A DNA stretch of 64,000 nt, taken from the NCBI RefSeq assembly GCF_000949135.2, contig NZ_JTAN02000021.1, positions 372,001 to 436,000 of the forward strand, read 5' to 3'. This document shows positions 1 through 10,247 of this stretch, piece after piece. This DNA is from Burkholderia sp. USMB20 (GTDB lineage Bacteria; Pseudomonadota; Gammaproteobacteria; Burkholderiales; Burkholderiaceae). Made by a program: the position numbers and the translations under genes. Positions within the stretch are counted from its first letter, which is position 1. Every line of letters begins with the position of its first letter. Below the pieces are notes generated by a model that searched no databases, was not told where the DNA came from, and saw only the letters and a program-made list of their open reading frames with translations.

Positions 1-538
1 CCTGCATCAGCTCGCGGCGCTGGTCGGTCTTCAGCTCGCGCGGCGTGGTCGCGAGGCGCGTCGCGAACGCGTCGATGCGCTGCCGGATCGCGTCCGCGCC
101 GGCCGGGTCGAGCGTTTCGGCGACCGGTGCGCCTTCGGTGCTGCAGAACTGGTTCAGCATCCCCTGGAAGCCGCGGAACAGCGTGACGTCCGCGTTCAGG
201 CACAGCGCGGCCACATAGCGGCCGCCCGAGTCCTTGATGCCGATCGACGTACTTTTCGCGGTGCGGCCGTCGGCGAAGCGGTTCGCGTAGTTCGCGAGCA
301 CCTGCGGGAAGTCGTCGTCCGCGATGCGGGCGAGCCCGAGTTCGGTCGCCGGATCGCCGATCGCGCGGCCCGACAGGTTGTTGTGGATCGCGAGGATCGC
401 GTGCTCCGGCGTGCGCAGGTCGTGCACGACGACTTCGGTGAACGGCGCGAACATCGCGCCGAGCCCTTCGGCGATGCGCAGCACCTGCTCGATCAGCGAT
501 GCCTGTTCCGAATGCGGCCTGGGGCGGGGCGTGTTCAT
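1..538 (-). CDS. YheO-like PAS-domain transcriptional regulator (3' end cut off by window)
   Basis: The reverse strand encodes about 180 residues starting at the ATG at 538, beginning MNTPRPRPHSEQ and running off the left edge. The N-terminal half has the pattern of YheO/DauR-type PAS regulators: a VVVHDLRTPEHAILAIHNN stretch, an NNLSGR motif, and a TSIGIKDSGGRYVAALCLN strand near residues 80-110. This family normally ends in a short helix-turn-helix, which would lie outside the window, so DNA binding is inferred. The start overlaps the stop of the upstream deacylase gene by 4 nt (ATGA), so the two are probably one transcript. Members often control neighbouring amino-acid metabolism genes; the target here is unknown. 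Confidence 0.8.
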   Translation of the reverse strand, partial: MNTPRPRPHSEQASLIEQVLRIAEGLGAMFAPFTEVVVHDLRTPEHAILAIHNNLSGRAIGDPATELGLARIADDDFPQVLANYANRFADGRTAKSTSIGIKDSGGRYVAALCLNADVTLFRGFQGMLNQFCSTEGAPVAETLDPAGADAIRQRIDAFATRLATTPRELKTDQRRELMQ

Positions 539-1056
539 GCGCTGGCCTCGAGCACGGGCGCGCCGGTCGTTTCCGGCCGCGTGATGTCGGCCAGCAGCGG
601 GCGGGCGATCCGCACGTAGTCGGACGCGTCGAGCACGACCGAGCGGTCGAGGCGGCCCGCGTTGAACGCGATTTCGTCGTTGAGTTCGATCAGGGCAGGG
701 TCGACGACGAGCGCCACGTTCGCGTCGAACACGAACGGCGGCACGGCGCCCATCACGCAGCGCGTGACCGCGGCGGCCAGTTCGGGCGGCGCGAGCGTCG
801 TCTTGCGGCGGCCGACCGCGTCGGCGACCTTGCGGAAGTCGATCTTCAGGTGGCCGGGGATTACCGCGAGCGCGGTGGCGTCGCCGCCGTCCTTGAACGT
901 GCAGAGCATCGCCTTCGCGCCCTGTTCGGGACGCGTGCCGCGAAGCGCGGCGATCGCGTCGGATTTGCCTTCGGCCGGGTGATCGAGCACGCGGAACCGC
1001 GCGCCCGAGGTGTTCAGCAGTTCGCACAGTGCGTCGAAGACGGGGTAGTCGCTCAT
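535..1056 (-). CDS. YbaK/ProX-type aminoacyl-tRNA deacylase family protein
   Basis: This 173-residue protein is a single-domain YbaK/EbsC-type protein, the editing-domain family that hydrolyses mischarged aminoacyl-tRNAs in trans. Visible family features are the RVLDHPAEGKSD strand near residue 25, a KAMLC strand, the conserved lysine segment HLKIDFRKVADAVGRRK around residues 75-92, and the GAVPPFVF loop near residue 107. Length fits the family (about 155-175). It begins with ATG at 1056 and its stop overlaps the next start by 4 nt, implying coupling with the PAS regulator. Substrate (Pro, Cys or Ala-tRNA) cannot be told. The gene diverges from aceA. Confidence 0.85.
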   Translation of the reverse strand: MSDYPVFDALCELLNTSGARFRVLDHPAEGKSDAIAALRGTRPEQGAKAMLCTFKDGGDATALAVIPGHLKIDFRKVADAVGRRKTTLAPPELAAAVTRCVMGAVPPFVFDANVALVVDPALIELNDEIAFNAGRLDRSVVLDASDYVRIARPLLADITRPETTGAPVLEASA

Positions 1057-1468
1057 GGGGTTCCGGGCAGGAGGGCGCGCATCGCGGTACGCGGGAACGG
1101 CGCCTGTCGGTTCGCCGTCGATGGATTGTCCAAGTATAGACGTTTTGTCATGTCGGTGGCAAAAGCGCGAAACATGAATCGCCGAGCCTGTCCTCCCACC
1201 AACTGCCGAAAGGCCGTTTCATATCGCGGAATGTGCGCCGAATTCCGGCCGCGTCATCTTCCCGCCGCTTGAAAACCTGTTTTGCATCGCAAAACGCGTT
1301 GCTTATCTCATTGAAAAACAAGAGGAATTTATATCTTATGTCTTATATAAGAGTTGCTCGACAGTGCGTCGCGCGGCGTTACCATTGAGTCCATGCAGTT
1401 CGCTTCGTCACACGGAGCGGGCACGCTGAACCCTTTACTCAAATGCGCTTCGTTCCCAGGAGATTGAC
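1057..1468. promoter_or_regulatory. Divergent intergenic region between deacylase operon and aceA
   Basis: This 412-bp region carries the promoters for both directions and no plausible gene. It becomes AT-rich between about 1290 and 1365, close to aceA, and holds the 12-bp perfect palindrome listed separately. An AGGAGA ribosome-binding site sits 5 nt before the aceA ATG. Confidence 0.6.
1341..1352. promoter_or_regulatory. Perfect 12-bp palindrome upstream of aceA (candidate operator)
   Basis: TCTTATATAAGA is self-complementary over all 12 bases and lies in the AT-rich stretch about 117 bp before the aceA start. A related half-site (ATATCTTATG) lies just upstream. Its symmetry fits a dimeric repressor site overlapping a promoter. 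Which regulator binds is unknown. Confidence 0.4.
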
Positions 1469-3055
1469 ATGTCCCAATATCAAGACGACATCAAGGCAGT
1501 GGCTGGCTTGAAGGAAAACCACGGCAGCGCGTGGAATGCCATCAGCCCCGAGTATGCGGCCCGCATGCGTGCCCAGAACAAGTTCAAGACGGGGCTCGAC
1601 ATCGCGAAGTACACCGCGAAGATCATGCGCGCCGACATGGCCGCGTACGACGCCGACCCGGCCAAGTACACGCAGTCGCTGGGTTGCTGGCACGGCTTCA
1701 TCGGTCAGCAGAAGATGATCTCCATCAAGAAGCACTTCAACAGCACCGAACGCCGTTACCTGTACCTGTCGGGCTGGATGGTCGCCGCGCTGCGCTCGGA
1801 GTTCGGCCCGCTGCCGGACCAGTCGATGCACGAAAAGACCTCGGTCAGCGCGCTGATCCGCGAGCTGTACACGTTCCTGCGCCAGGCCGATGCACGTGAA
1901 CTCGGCGGCCTGTTCCGCGAGCTCGATGCCGCGAAGGACGCCGCTGCCAAGGCCGCGATCCAGGAAAAGATCGACAACCACGTGACGCACGTCGTGCCGA
2001 TCATCGCCGACATCGACGCCGGTTTCGGCAACGCGGAAGCGACCTACCTGCTGGCCAAGCAGTTCATCGAAGCGGGCGCGTGCTGCATCCAGATCGAGAA
2101 CCAGGTGTCCGACGAGAAGCAGTGCGGCCACCAGGACGGCAAGGTCACGGTGCCGCACGAGGACTTCCTCGCGAAGATCCGCGCGATCCGCTACGCGTTC
2201 CTGGAGCTGGGCGTGGACGACGGCATCATCGTCGCCCGTACCGACTCGCTCGGCGCCGGCCTGACCAAGCAGATCGCCGTGACCAACGCGCCGGGCGACC
2301 TGGGCGACCAGTACAACGCGTTCCTCGACTGCGAGGAACTGTCGGCCGACCAGCTGGGCAACGGTGACGTCGTCATCAAGCGCGACGGCAAGCTGCTGCG
2401 TCCGAAGCGCCTGCCGAGCAACCTGTTCCAGTTCCGCGCCGGCACGGGCGAAGCACGCTGCGTGCTCGACTGCATCACGTCGCTGCAGAACGGCGCCGAC
2501 CTGCTGTGGATCGAAACCGAGAAGCCGCACATCGCGCAGATCGGCGGCATGGTCAGCGAAATCCGCAAGGTCATCCCGAACGCGAAGCTGGTGTACAACA
2601 ACAGCCCGTCGTTCAACTGGACGCTGAACTTCCGTCAGCAGGCATATGACGCGCTGAAGGCCGCGGGCAAGGACGTGTCGGCCTACGACCGCGCGCAGCT
2701 GATGAGCGTCGAGTACGACGAGACCGAACTGGCCAAGCTCGCCGACGAGAAGATCCGCACGTTCCAGGCCGATGCATCGCGTGAAGCCGGCATCTTCCAT
2801 CACCTGATCACGCTGCCGACGTATCACACGGCCGCGCTGTCGACCGACAACCTCGCGAAGGAATACTTCGGCGACCAGGGCATGCTCGGTTACGTGGCCG
2901 GCGTGCAGCGCAAGGAAATCCGCCAGGGCATCGCGTGCGTCAAGCACCAGAACATGTCCGGCTCGGATATCGGCGACGACCACAAGGAATACTTCAGCGG
3001 CGAAGCAGCGCTGAAGGCGGCGGGCAAGGACAACACGATGAACCAGTTCTCGTAA
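1469..3055 (+). CDS. aceA: Isocitrate lyase (long form)
   Basis: Isocitrate lyase splits isocitrate to glyoxylate and succinate, the entry step of the glyoxylate shunt, in the cytoplasm. The 528-residue length fits the longer ICL class of Pseudomonas and Burkholderia rather than the roughly 430-residue E. coli type. The metal/substrate motif ADIDAGFGNAE is at residues 180-190 and the catalytic cysteine is C219 in the CGH of SDEKQCGH. The start is set by AGGAGA 5 nt before ATG. The gene is monocistronic, closed by a strong terminator at 3075-3110. Expression on acetate or fatty acids would be expected from known biology. The upstream palindrome may be its control site. Confidence 0.97.
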   Translation: MSQYQDDIKAVAGLKENHGSAWNAISPEYAARMRAQNKFKTGLDIAKYTAKIMRADMAAYDADPAKYTQSLGCWHGFIGQQKMISIKKHFNSTERRYLYLSGWMVAALRSEFGPLPDQSMHEKTSVSALIRELYTFLRQADARELGGLFRELDAAKDAAAKAAIQEKIDNHVTHVVPIIADIDAGFGNAEATYLLAKQFIEAGACCIQIENQVSDEKQCGHQDGKVTVPHEDFLAKIRAIRYAFLELGVDDGIIVARTDSLGAGLTKQIAVTNAPGDLGDQYNAFLDCEELSADQLGNGDVVIKRDGKLLRPKRLPSNLFQFRAGTGEARCVLDCITSLQNGADLLWIETEKPHIAQIGGMVSEIRKVIPNAKLVYNNSPSFNWTLNFRQQAYDALKAAGKDVSAYDRAQLMSVEYDETELAKLADEKIRTFQADASREAGIFHHLITLPTYHTAALSTDNLAKEYFGDQGMLGYVAGVQRKEIRQGIACVKHQNMSGSDIGDDHKEYFSGEAALKAAGKDNTMNQFS

Positions 3056-3074
3056 TCGTCATACCCGCGGCACG

Positions 3075-3110
3075 ACGCCAACCCGTTCATGACGGGTTGG
3101 CGTTTTTTTT
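3075..3110 (+). terminator. Rho-independent terminator of aceA
   Basis: An 11-bp perfect stem (3075-3085 with 3093-3103), a 7-nt loop and a run of eight T. It lies 20 nt past the aceA stop and also separates it from the convergent EthD gene. Confidence 0.9.
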
Positions 3111-3119
3111 ATCCACGTT

Positions 3120-3836
3120 TTATCCGCGCACCGCCTTCACGACGTACTGGCTCGTCGGCACCACGTCGATCTTGTCGAAGTCGATGAAGCGTCCGCAGCT
3201 GTCCATCATCTCCGCGACGTTGCGCTGGAATTTCTCCTCGTCGCCGACCGCATCGAAGAACGCGTACGGATCGGTCATCGCCGCGGCCGGGAAGCACTCC
3301 TCGACGATCGCGTCGTAGCCGGGCGCCGCATGCGTGAGCGCGCGCACGACCACGTTCTGCACATACAGGAAGTTGTCCTGAGTATCGATCGCGACGCGCG
3401 TGTGATGGCCGTGCCAGACATCGAGCCACGCTTCGTGCGTGAGGCGCGGCGGGCGCTTCAGGAACGCGAGCTGCGAGAAGCCGCTGGTGCGCTCGCCGGG
3501 CCGCGCCGGAAAGCGCGTGTTCGGAATCGGCTGCGATTCGGTGACGAGATACGCGGCCATGTGCGGGACGGCCGCGCGCACCGCGTCGTCGAACGGCTGG
3601 CGGAACATCGGGTTCGCACTGTCGATCCACACCGCGACGATGCCGTCGATCCCCGGGTGCGTGTTGGTCTGCTTGAGGCCGGCGGCCGGCGCGACGTCGG
3701 CGTCGGCGACGTTCACCTGCACGCCGTGCGCGCCGAGCGACAGCAGCTTGTCGGCGAGCTGCGCGCGCACGCTGCGGCTCCACGGCTCGGGCGCGGCCTG
3801 CGCGTCGCGCCACAACACGTAAATGACTTTCTCCAT
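3120..3836 (-). CDS. EthD-domain protein
   Basis: This 238-residue protein has two dimeric alpha-beta barrel-like halves. The second carries the EthD-type signature LTHEAWLDVWHGHHTRVA near residues 131-150, with the conserved WxxHH core. EthD-family proteins occur with oxygenases and hydroxylated-ring catabolic enzymes; some are structural or chaperone-like, others catalytic isomerases or decarboxylases. It starts at ATG 3836 and lies 51 nt downstream of a SnoaL-like gene on the same strand, so the two are likely cotranscribed. Context suggests a role in the SDR/SnoaL catabolic cluster. No precise reaction can be assigned. Confidence 0.75.
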   Translation of the reverse strand: MEKVIYVLWRDAQAAPEPWSRSVRAQLADKLLSLGAHGVQVNVADADVAPAAGLKQTNTHPGIDGIVAVWIDSANPMFRQPFDDAVRAAVPHMAAYLVTESQPIPNTRFPARPGERTSGFSQLAFLKRPPRLTHEAWLDVWHGHHTRVAIDTQDNFLYVQNVVVRALTHAAPGYDAIVEECFPAAAMTDPYAFFDAVGDEEKFQRNVAEMMDSCGRFIDFDKIDVVPTSQYVVKAVRG

Positions 3837-3887
3837 TGCTCCGGCTCCAGGGGGGAATGACGGGATCGGCGGCGCTGCCGCCGGGTT

Positions 3888-4409
3888 TCAGGAAGCGCTG
3901 GCGGCCGAATCGGCCGGGCGCGTTGCGTCGTGCGCGTGCGGCGCGAAGCGGTTCGCGGTCAGCGTGAACGACGGCGGAATCGGCGACGTGACGGTTTCGA
4001 ACAGGCGCTCGTGGCGTGTCGCGTGAATGCGCCACGCGCCGTCGCGCTTCACGTACTGGTCGTCGTAGAACGCGGCGCCGTGCATCAGGTAGTTTTCCTC
4101 GAGATTGATCGCGTGATCCTCGAGAAACCACACGCCGCACGCGTGATCGGCGGACACCAGCGTGAGCTCGGGGTGATGGCCGTGATGCATCGTCAGGAAG
4201 GTCGGCTTGCCGATCAGCGCACGCAGGCTCGACACGAATGCGTCGCGGCCGTCGTACGCATAGCGGCCGCCTTGCAGCCGCACCTCGCAATCCTCGGTCA
4301 CGCATTGTTCGAGCAACGCCCAGTCGTGCGTGTCGATCGCGCGGAAATACCGGTACTTCAGCTGGCGGATCTGCTCGTACTCGTAGAGCGTGCGGGTCGT
4401 CTCGTCCAT
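3888..4409 (-). CDS. SnoaL-like (NTF2-fold) protein A
   Basis: A 173-residue NTF2-fold protein of the SnoaL/scytalone-dehydratase type. The opening helix IRQLKYRYFRAIDTHDW keeps the Tyr and Asp expected in the active pocket, and MHHGHHPELT near residue 75 supplies the His; this Y/D/H arrangement is known from dehydratases and isomerases such as BaiE. The start chosen is ATG at 4409; the frame stays open far upstream only because of GC-rich bias. It is divergent from another SnoaL-like gene at 4629, across a 219-bp region containing a 12-mer shared with a third SnoaL promoter. Likely role: dehydration or isomerisation of a cyclic intermediate (inference). Confidence 0.75.
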   Translation of the reverse strand: MDETTRTLYEYEQIRQLKYRYFRAIDTHDWALLEQCVTEDCEVRLQGGRYAYDGRDAFVSSLRALIGKPTFLTMHHGHHPELTLVSADHACGVWFLEDHAINLEENYLMHGAAFYDDQYVKRDGAWRIHATRHERLFETVTSPIPPSFTLTANRFAPHAHDATRPADSAASAS

Positions 4410-4430
4410 CGCCGTGTCTCCGTGGTGGTG

Positions 4431-4442
4431 TCGTCCGATGGT
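4431..4442. promoter_or_regulatory. 12-mer shared with region upstream of third SnoaL gene
   Basis: TCGTCCGATGGT occurs here, between the divergent SnoaL genes, and again at 14348-14359 upstream of the third SnoaL gene. There it forms part of a perfect palindrome, CATCG-TC-CGATG. It may be a common operator for the split cluster, but one match is thin evidence. Confidence 0.3.
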
Positions 4443-4628
4443 AGGAACGAAGCCGCCTGCGTCACATCGTCTGTTCGGACGAACGCCGCGACGGCCGCGA
4501 CCGCCGCATTCACCGCCGTCGATACGAACCCTCGGTTTCATCCAAACAGGTGATGGCCGACCGTTCGTGCGGCTGTAACGTGGCGTCGACGCGGCTTCGA
4601 TCCGCGCACACGAGACCAAGGAGACGGC

Positions 4629-5129
4629 ATGACCCCGATCGAACGAATGGAAGTGCGCGTGCGCAGGCTCGAGGACGCCGACGCAATCCGCCAGCTGAAG
4701 GCCCGCTACTTCACGTGCTGCGACCGGAAGGATCCGCAAGGGATGCGCGACTGCTTCGCGCCCGGCACCGTGCACATCGACTATGGCCGGATCGGCACGT
4801 TCGAGCATCGCGACGCCCTCGTCGACGTATTCGAGCGGCTCGGTTGCCACCCGCACATCGTCGAGATGCACCACGGCGTGAATCCGCACATCACCGTGCT
4901 CGACGACACGCATGCGCGCGGCACGTGGGGCCTGCATTACCAGATGCTCGACACCGATGCGCGCACGCTCACGCAGCTGGGCGCGACCTACGACGACGAA
5001 TACCGGAAGGTCGACGGCGAATGGAAGATCGCGGCCACGCGCTGCGTCGTCACGTCGACGCTGTCGGCCCGCTACGACGGCGATGCGCGGGGCGTGCTGT
5101 TCGCCGGCGCGCAGCCGCCTGCCGCATAA
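4629..5129 (+). CDS. SnoaL-like (NTF2-fold) protein B
   Basis: A 166-residue NTF2-fold protein, same family as its divergent neighbour but only distantly alike. It has the helix AIRQLKARYFTCCDRKD (Tyr and Asp pocket residues), EMHHGVNPHITV near residue 80 (His), and the closing strand YRKVDGEWKIAATRCV typical of SnoaL-like proteins. AAGGAGA lies 6 nt before the ATG. It leads a plus-strand operon with three SDR genes (gaps of 57, 9 and 131 nt). A dehydratase or isomerase role on a cyclic substrate is inferred from family and context; the substrate is unknown. Confidence 0.78.
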   Translation: MTPIERMEVRVRRLEDADAIRQLKARYFTCCDRKDPQGMRDCFAPGTVHIDYGRIGTFEHRDALVDVFERLGCHPHIVEMHHGVNPHITVLDDTHARGTWGLHYQMLDTDARTLTQLGATYDDEYRKVDGEWKIAATRCVVTSTLSARYDGDARGVLFAGAQPPAA

Positions 5130-5186
5130 CGAAACGACGCGCGCTCCCCGCGCCGGTCGAGAACATTCCCCCAGGAGACATCGAAC

Positions 5187-6053
5187 ATGACACAGAACCA
5201 CGAGGCGCCGGTCGCGGTCGTGACGGGCGCGTCGCGCGGCGCGGGCAAGGGCATCGCGCGCGCGCTCGGTGCGGCCGGCATGACCGTCTACGTGACGGGC
5301 CGCTCGCAGAACGAAGGCGATGCGCCGCTGCCCGGCACGATCCACGAGACCGCGCGCGAGATCGACGCGCTCGGCGGCCGCGGGATCGCGGTCGCGTGCG
5401 ACCACGCGGACGACGCGCAGGTGAAGGCGCTGTTCGAGCGTGTCGAACGGGAAAGCGGGCGGCTCGACATCCTCGTCAACAACGCGACGTACCTGCACGA
5501 CCAGCTGATCCTGCCGGGCCCGTTCTGGGAGAAGTCGCTCGACCTCGTGAACATCCTCGACGTCGGGCTGCGTTCGGCCTATGTCGCGAGCTGGCATGCC
5601 GCGCCGCTGATGGCGAAGCGCCGCAGCGGGCTGATCGCGTTCACGTCGTCGTTCGGCGCGAGCTGCTACATGCACGGCGCCGCGTACGGCGCGCAGAAAT
5701 CCGGTGTCGACAAGTTCGCGAAGGACATGGCGGTCGACCTGAAGCCGTTCGACGTCGCGGCCGTGTCGATCTGGATGGGGCCGCTGCGCACCGAGCGCAC
5801 GACGCGCGTGTGGGACGAGCATCCGGACCTCTACAAGGAATTCTCGCTCGTCGCCGAAAGCCCGGAATTCACCGGCCGCGTGATTCACGCGATCCACGCC
5901 GATCCGCAGCGCATGGCGCTGTCGGGGCAGGTGCTGGTCGGCGCGGAAGCCGCGCTGCAATACGGCATTGCCGATCTCGACGGCAAGCAGCCGCCGTCGT
6001 ATCGCGAACTGCTCGGCGGCCCGGTGCAGGCGCATCCGGCAATCGTCGCTTAA
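5187..6053 (+). CDS. Short-chain dehydrogenase/reductase 1
   Basis: This 288-residue NAD(P)-dependent oxidoreductase of the SDR superfamily has cofactor loop TGASRGAGKGIA at residues 14-25, the LVNNAT structural motif, and catalytic Ser and YGAQK (YxxxK) motif around residues 150-170. The overall form resembles the DHRS1-like branch. AGGAGA precedes the ATG. It is second in the SnoaL-SDR-SDR-SDR operon. In this setting it probably interconverts an alcohol and a ketone on the pathway substrate (inference). Confidence 0.85.
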   Translation: MTQNHEAPVAVVTGASRGAGKGIARALGAAGMTVYVTGRSQNEGDAPLPGTIHETAREIDALGGRGIAVACDHADDAQVKALFERVERESGRLDILVNNATYLHDQLILPGPFWEKSLDLVNILDVGLRSAYVASWHAAPLMAKRRSGLIAFTSSFGASCYMHGAAYGAQKSGVDKFAKDMAVDLKPFDVAAVSIWMGPLRTERTTRVWDEHPDLYKEFSLVAESPEFTGRVIHAIHADPQRMALSGQVLVGAEAALQYGIADLDGKQPPSYRELLGGPVQAHPAIVA

Positions 6054-6062
6054 GGAGCGCGC

Positions 6063-6818
6063 ATGGGCATCCTCAAGGGCAAGGTCGCGCTCGTGACGGG
6101 CGCGGGGCAGGGCGTCGGGCAAGGTGTCGCGCACGCGCTCGCAGCCGAAGGCGCGCAGGTGGCCGTGGTCGGCCGCACACGCGACAAGCTGGCCGCGACG
6201 TGCGATGCGATTCGCGCACGCGGCGGGGTCGCGGAGCCGTTCGTGTGCGACGTGATGGACGCCGCGCAGATCGTGCAGTGCGTCGATGCGGTGGTCGAGC
6301 GTTTTCGCGGCGTGCAGATCCTGATCAACAACGCGCAGGTCGTACCGCTCGGCCGCCTGCTCGACGTGACCGACGCGGATTTTCTCGCGGGCCTCGAATC
6401 GGGGCCGATCGCCACCCTGCGGATGATGCGCGCGTGTCATCCGCATCTGAAGGGCGATGGCGTGATCGTCAATTTCGCATCGTCGGCCGCGGTGCGCTGG
6501 GACACGTCGGGTTACGGCGCCTATGCGGCAACCAAGGAAGCGATTCGTGCGCTCACGCGTGCGGCGGCATGCGAATGGGGCGCCGACGGCATTCGCGTGA
6601 ACGCGGTCGCACCGCATGCGCTGTCGCCGGGGCTGAAGGGCTGGGTCGACGCGAACCCGGACGAGGCCGCCGCGTTCTTCCGCACGATCCCGCTCGGCCG
6701 CGTCGGCGACTGCGAGCAGGACATCGGGCGCGCGATCGTGTTTCTCGCGAGCCGCGATGCGGCCTACCTGACGGGCGCGACGCTGCCGCTCGACGGCGGG
6801 CAGGCGTACTGGGGCTGA
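6063..6818 (+). CDS. Short-chain dehydrogenase/reductase 2
   Basis: A 251-residue classical SDR: cofactor motif TGAGQGVGQGVA (residues 13-24), LINNAQ in place of the usual NNAG, catalytic YAATK, and the C-terminal LTGATLPLDGGQAYWG tail. The gene starts 9 nt after the preceding SDR stop and is preceded by TAAGGAG, so it is tightly coupled. NAD(P)-linked dehydrogenation of a secondary alcohol in the same pathway is the likely role. Confidence 0.87.
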   Translation: MGILKGKVALVTGAGQGVGQGVAHALAAEGAQVAVVGRTRDKLAATCDAIRARGGVAEPFVCDVMDAAQIVQCVDAVVERFRGVQILINNAQVVPLGRLLDVTDADFLAGLESGPIATLRMMRACHPHLKGDGVIVNFASSAAVRWDTSGYGAYAATKEAIRALTRAAACEWGADGIRVNAVAPHALSPGLKGWVDANPDEAAAFFRTIPLGRVGDCEQDIGRAIVFLASRDAAYLTGATLPLDGGQAYWG

Positions 6819-6949
6819 CGGCTGGCGCGGGATCGTCGCGTCGTCGTCAGCTCGTGATCGGCCGCGCACCGGCGCGCGGCCGCGCGCCGCGGCCAGCAAA
6901 CGGAACCGGAACCGGAACTGAAATCGAACCGCATCGAAGAGAGAACGAC

Positions 6950-7726
6950 ATGAGTCGACTGGAAGGAAAGGTAGCGATCGTCACGGGCGGCGCGCGCGGA
7001 ATGGGCGCGGCGACGTGCAGGCTGTTCGTCGAAGAGGGCGCGCGCGTCGTGATCGCCGACGTGCTCGACGCGGAAGGCGAGGCGCTCGCGCGCGAGCTCG
7101 GCGCCGCCGCGCGCTTCATGAGGCTCGACGTCGCCGACGAAGCGAACTGGCAACGCGTGGCCGACGCGACCGTCGAGCAGTTCGGCCGCATCGACGTGCT
7201 CGTCAACAACGCGGCCGTGCTGATGTTCGGCGCGATCACCGAGTTGTCGAAACGCGATTTCGAGCGTGCTGTGTCGATCAATCTGGTCGGCACGTTCGTC
7301 GGCATTCGCACGATCGCGCCGCACATGATTGCGCAGAAGAGTGGGTCGATCGTCAACATTTCGTCGGTGGATGGACTGCGCGGCGTGAATGCGCTGGCCG
7401 CGTACGTCTCGAGCAAATGGGGCGTGCGCGGGCTGACGAAGGTGGCGGCGCTCGAACTCGGCCACCAGGGCGTGCGCGTGAATTCGATCCATCCCGGTGG
7501 CGTGAACACCGCGATGTCGAATCCGACCGGCGCGCCGCTCGACGAAGTCAACAAGCACTACACGCACGTGCCGCTGCAGCGCGTCGGTTTGCCTGAAGAA
7601 ATCGCGCGCGCGACGCTGTTTCTCGCGAGCGACGAAGCGTCGTACTGCAACGGCGCCGAGCTGTCGGTCGACGGCGGGATGGCGGCGGGCGCGTATTACC
7701 CCGGATTGCCCGGCGCGCCGTTTTGA
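6950..7726 (+). CDS. Short-chain dehydrogenase/reductase 3 (hydroxysteroid dehydrogenase-like)
   Basis: A 258-residue classical SDR starting MSRLEGKVAIVTGG at ATG 6950. It has TGGARGMGAA, LVNNAA, catalytic NISSVDG and YVSSK, and a C-terminal ELSVDGGMAAG tail. The sequence style (RLEGKVAIVTGGARGMG, SSVDGLRG) resembles 3-alpha/20-beta-hydroxysteroid dehydrogenases. The substrate is nevertheless not proven. It is the last gene of the plus-strand operon; a 10-bp perfect inverted repeat follows 6 nt after the stop. Confidence 0.87.
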   Translation: MSRLEGKVAIVTGGARGMGAATCRLFVEEGARVVIADVLDAEGEALARELGAAARFMRLDVADEANWQRVADATVEQFGRIDVLVNNAAVLMFGAITELSKRDFERAVSINLVGTFVGIRTIAPHMIAQKSGSIVNISSVDGLRGVNALAAYVSSKWGVRGLTKVAALELGHQGVRVNSIHPGGVNTAMSNPTGAPLDEVNKHYTHVPLQRVGLPEEIARATLFLASDEASYCNGAELSVDGGMAAGAYYPGLPGAPF

Positions 7727-8250
7727 GCGGTAGCGTACACAACGCGTGCGCGACGGATGTTTGTGTACGCAACCTAATTCAGGGTTTGCCTGAGTAGCGA
7801 AAACGCGAATTCGGACGGCGACGGTTCGGGTGCATCGCATGCGAACGCGTCGCGCCGATTTTGCGCTTTTGCGAAACCCTTGCGGGACGGACGTTCCAGC
7901 CGTTTCGTCCCCAAAGCACACAAGGCGGCGCAGAAAAAAAGACTTCCCCGCAAGCGGCGTGCCGGCGCGTCGACACAGTTGTTTCTTGTTGCAACGCAAC
8001 GCCACCCCAATAACGGCGATGGTATGCTGGCCGATATGGAGTTGTACGGCAGGTTGCTTGCATGGCGAAACTCGCGTTCGCACACTCATACGAGACATCA
8101 CATTCTCTCGCCCGCATCGCGGCATCGACACGCGCTCCGCTCGCGCGTCCCGCCTTGCGCGTCGCTTCAACCTGCGCTCCGACCGCATTCCCCATCTCGC
8201 GGGCTCGCCCCGCATCCCCCATCCCCGCCCAATAATCTGGAGACATTCCC
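7727..8250. other. Intergenic region ahead of pckG
   Basis: 524 bp with no convincing gene. It contains the inverted repeat at 7733-7770 and the presumed pckG promoter and leader, with a poly-A run near 7935. No riboswitch-like structure was recognised. Confidence 0.5.
7733..7770. repeat. 10-bp perfect inverted repeat after SDR operon
   Basis: GCGTACACAA (7733-7742) and its exact reverse complement (7761-7770) are separated by 18 nt. There is no T-tract, so it may be a weak or Rho-assisted terminator or a regulator site. Confidence 0.45.
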
Positions 8251-10116
<1,866 letters not shown>

Positions 10117-10157
10117 CGATGCGAGTCGAAGTCACGCAGTAACGACGTTGCGGCACG

Positions 10158-10205
10158 AACGTCCCGCCGCCGGCATGCATCGCCGGTGGCGGGACGTTTT
10201 CGTTT
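10158..10205. terminator. Terminator of pckG (probably bidirectional)
   Basis: A long stem pairs 10158-10173 with 10182-10197 (AACGTCCCGCC arm, one mismatch) and is followed by TTTTCGTTT. It lies between convergent pckG and the epimerase-like gene. Confidence 0.85.
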
Positions 10206-10247
10206 CTGCTTCGTTTCAGCGTCGCGCGTGCAGCGCCGGCCGTGCGC

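Noticed and set aside
3888-6899. A long minus-strand frame running through the SnoaL gene into the SDR genes
   Set aside because: Only the 3' 522 bases (SnoaL A) have family motifs; the rest is antisense to SDR genes with good ribosome-binding sites.
4550-6949. A plus-strand open frame upstream of SDR 3 that could be read as a fusion
   Set aside because: It overlaps three real genes in other frames and is Arg-rich. The SDR has its own start at 6950.
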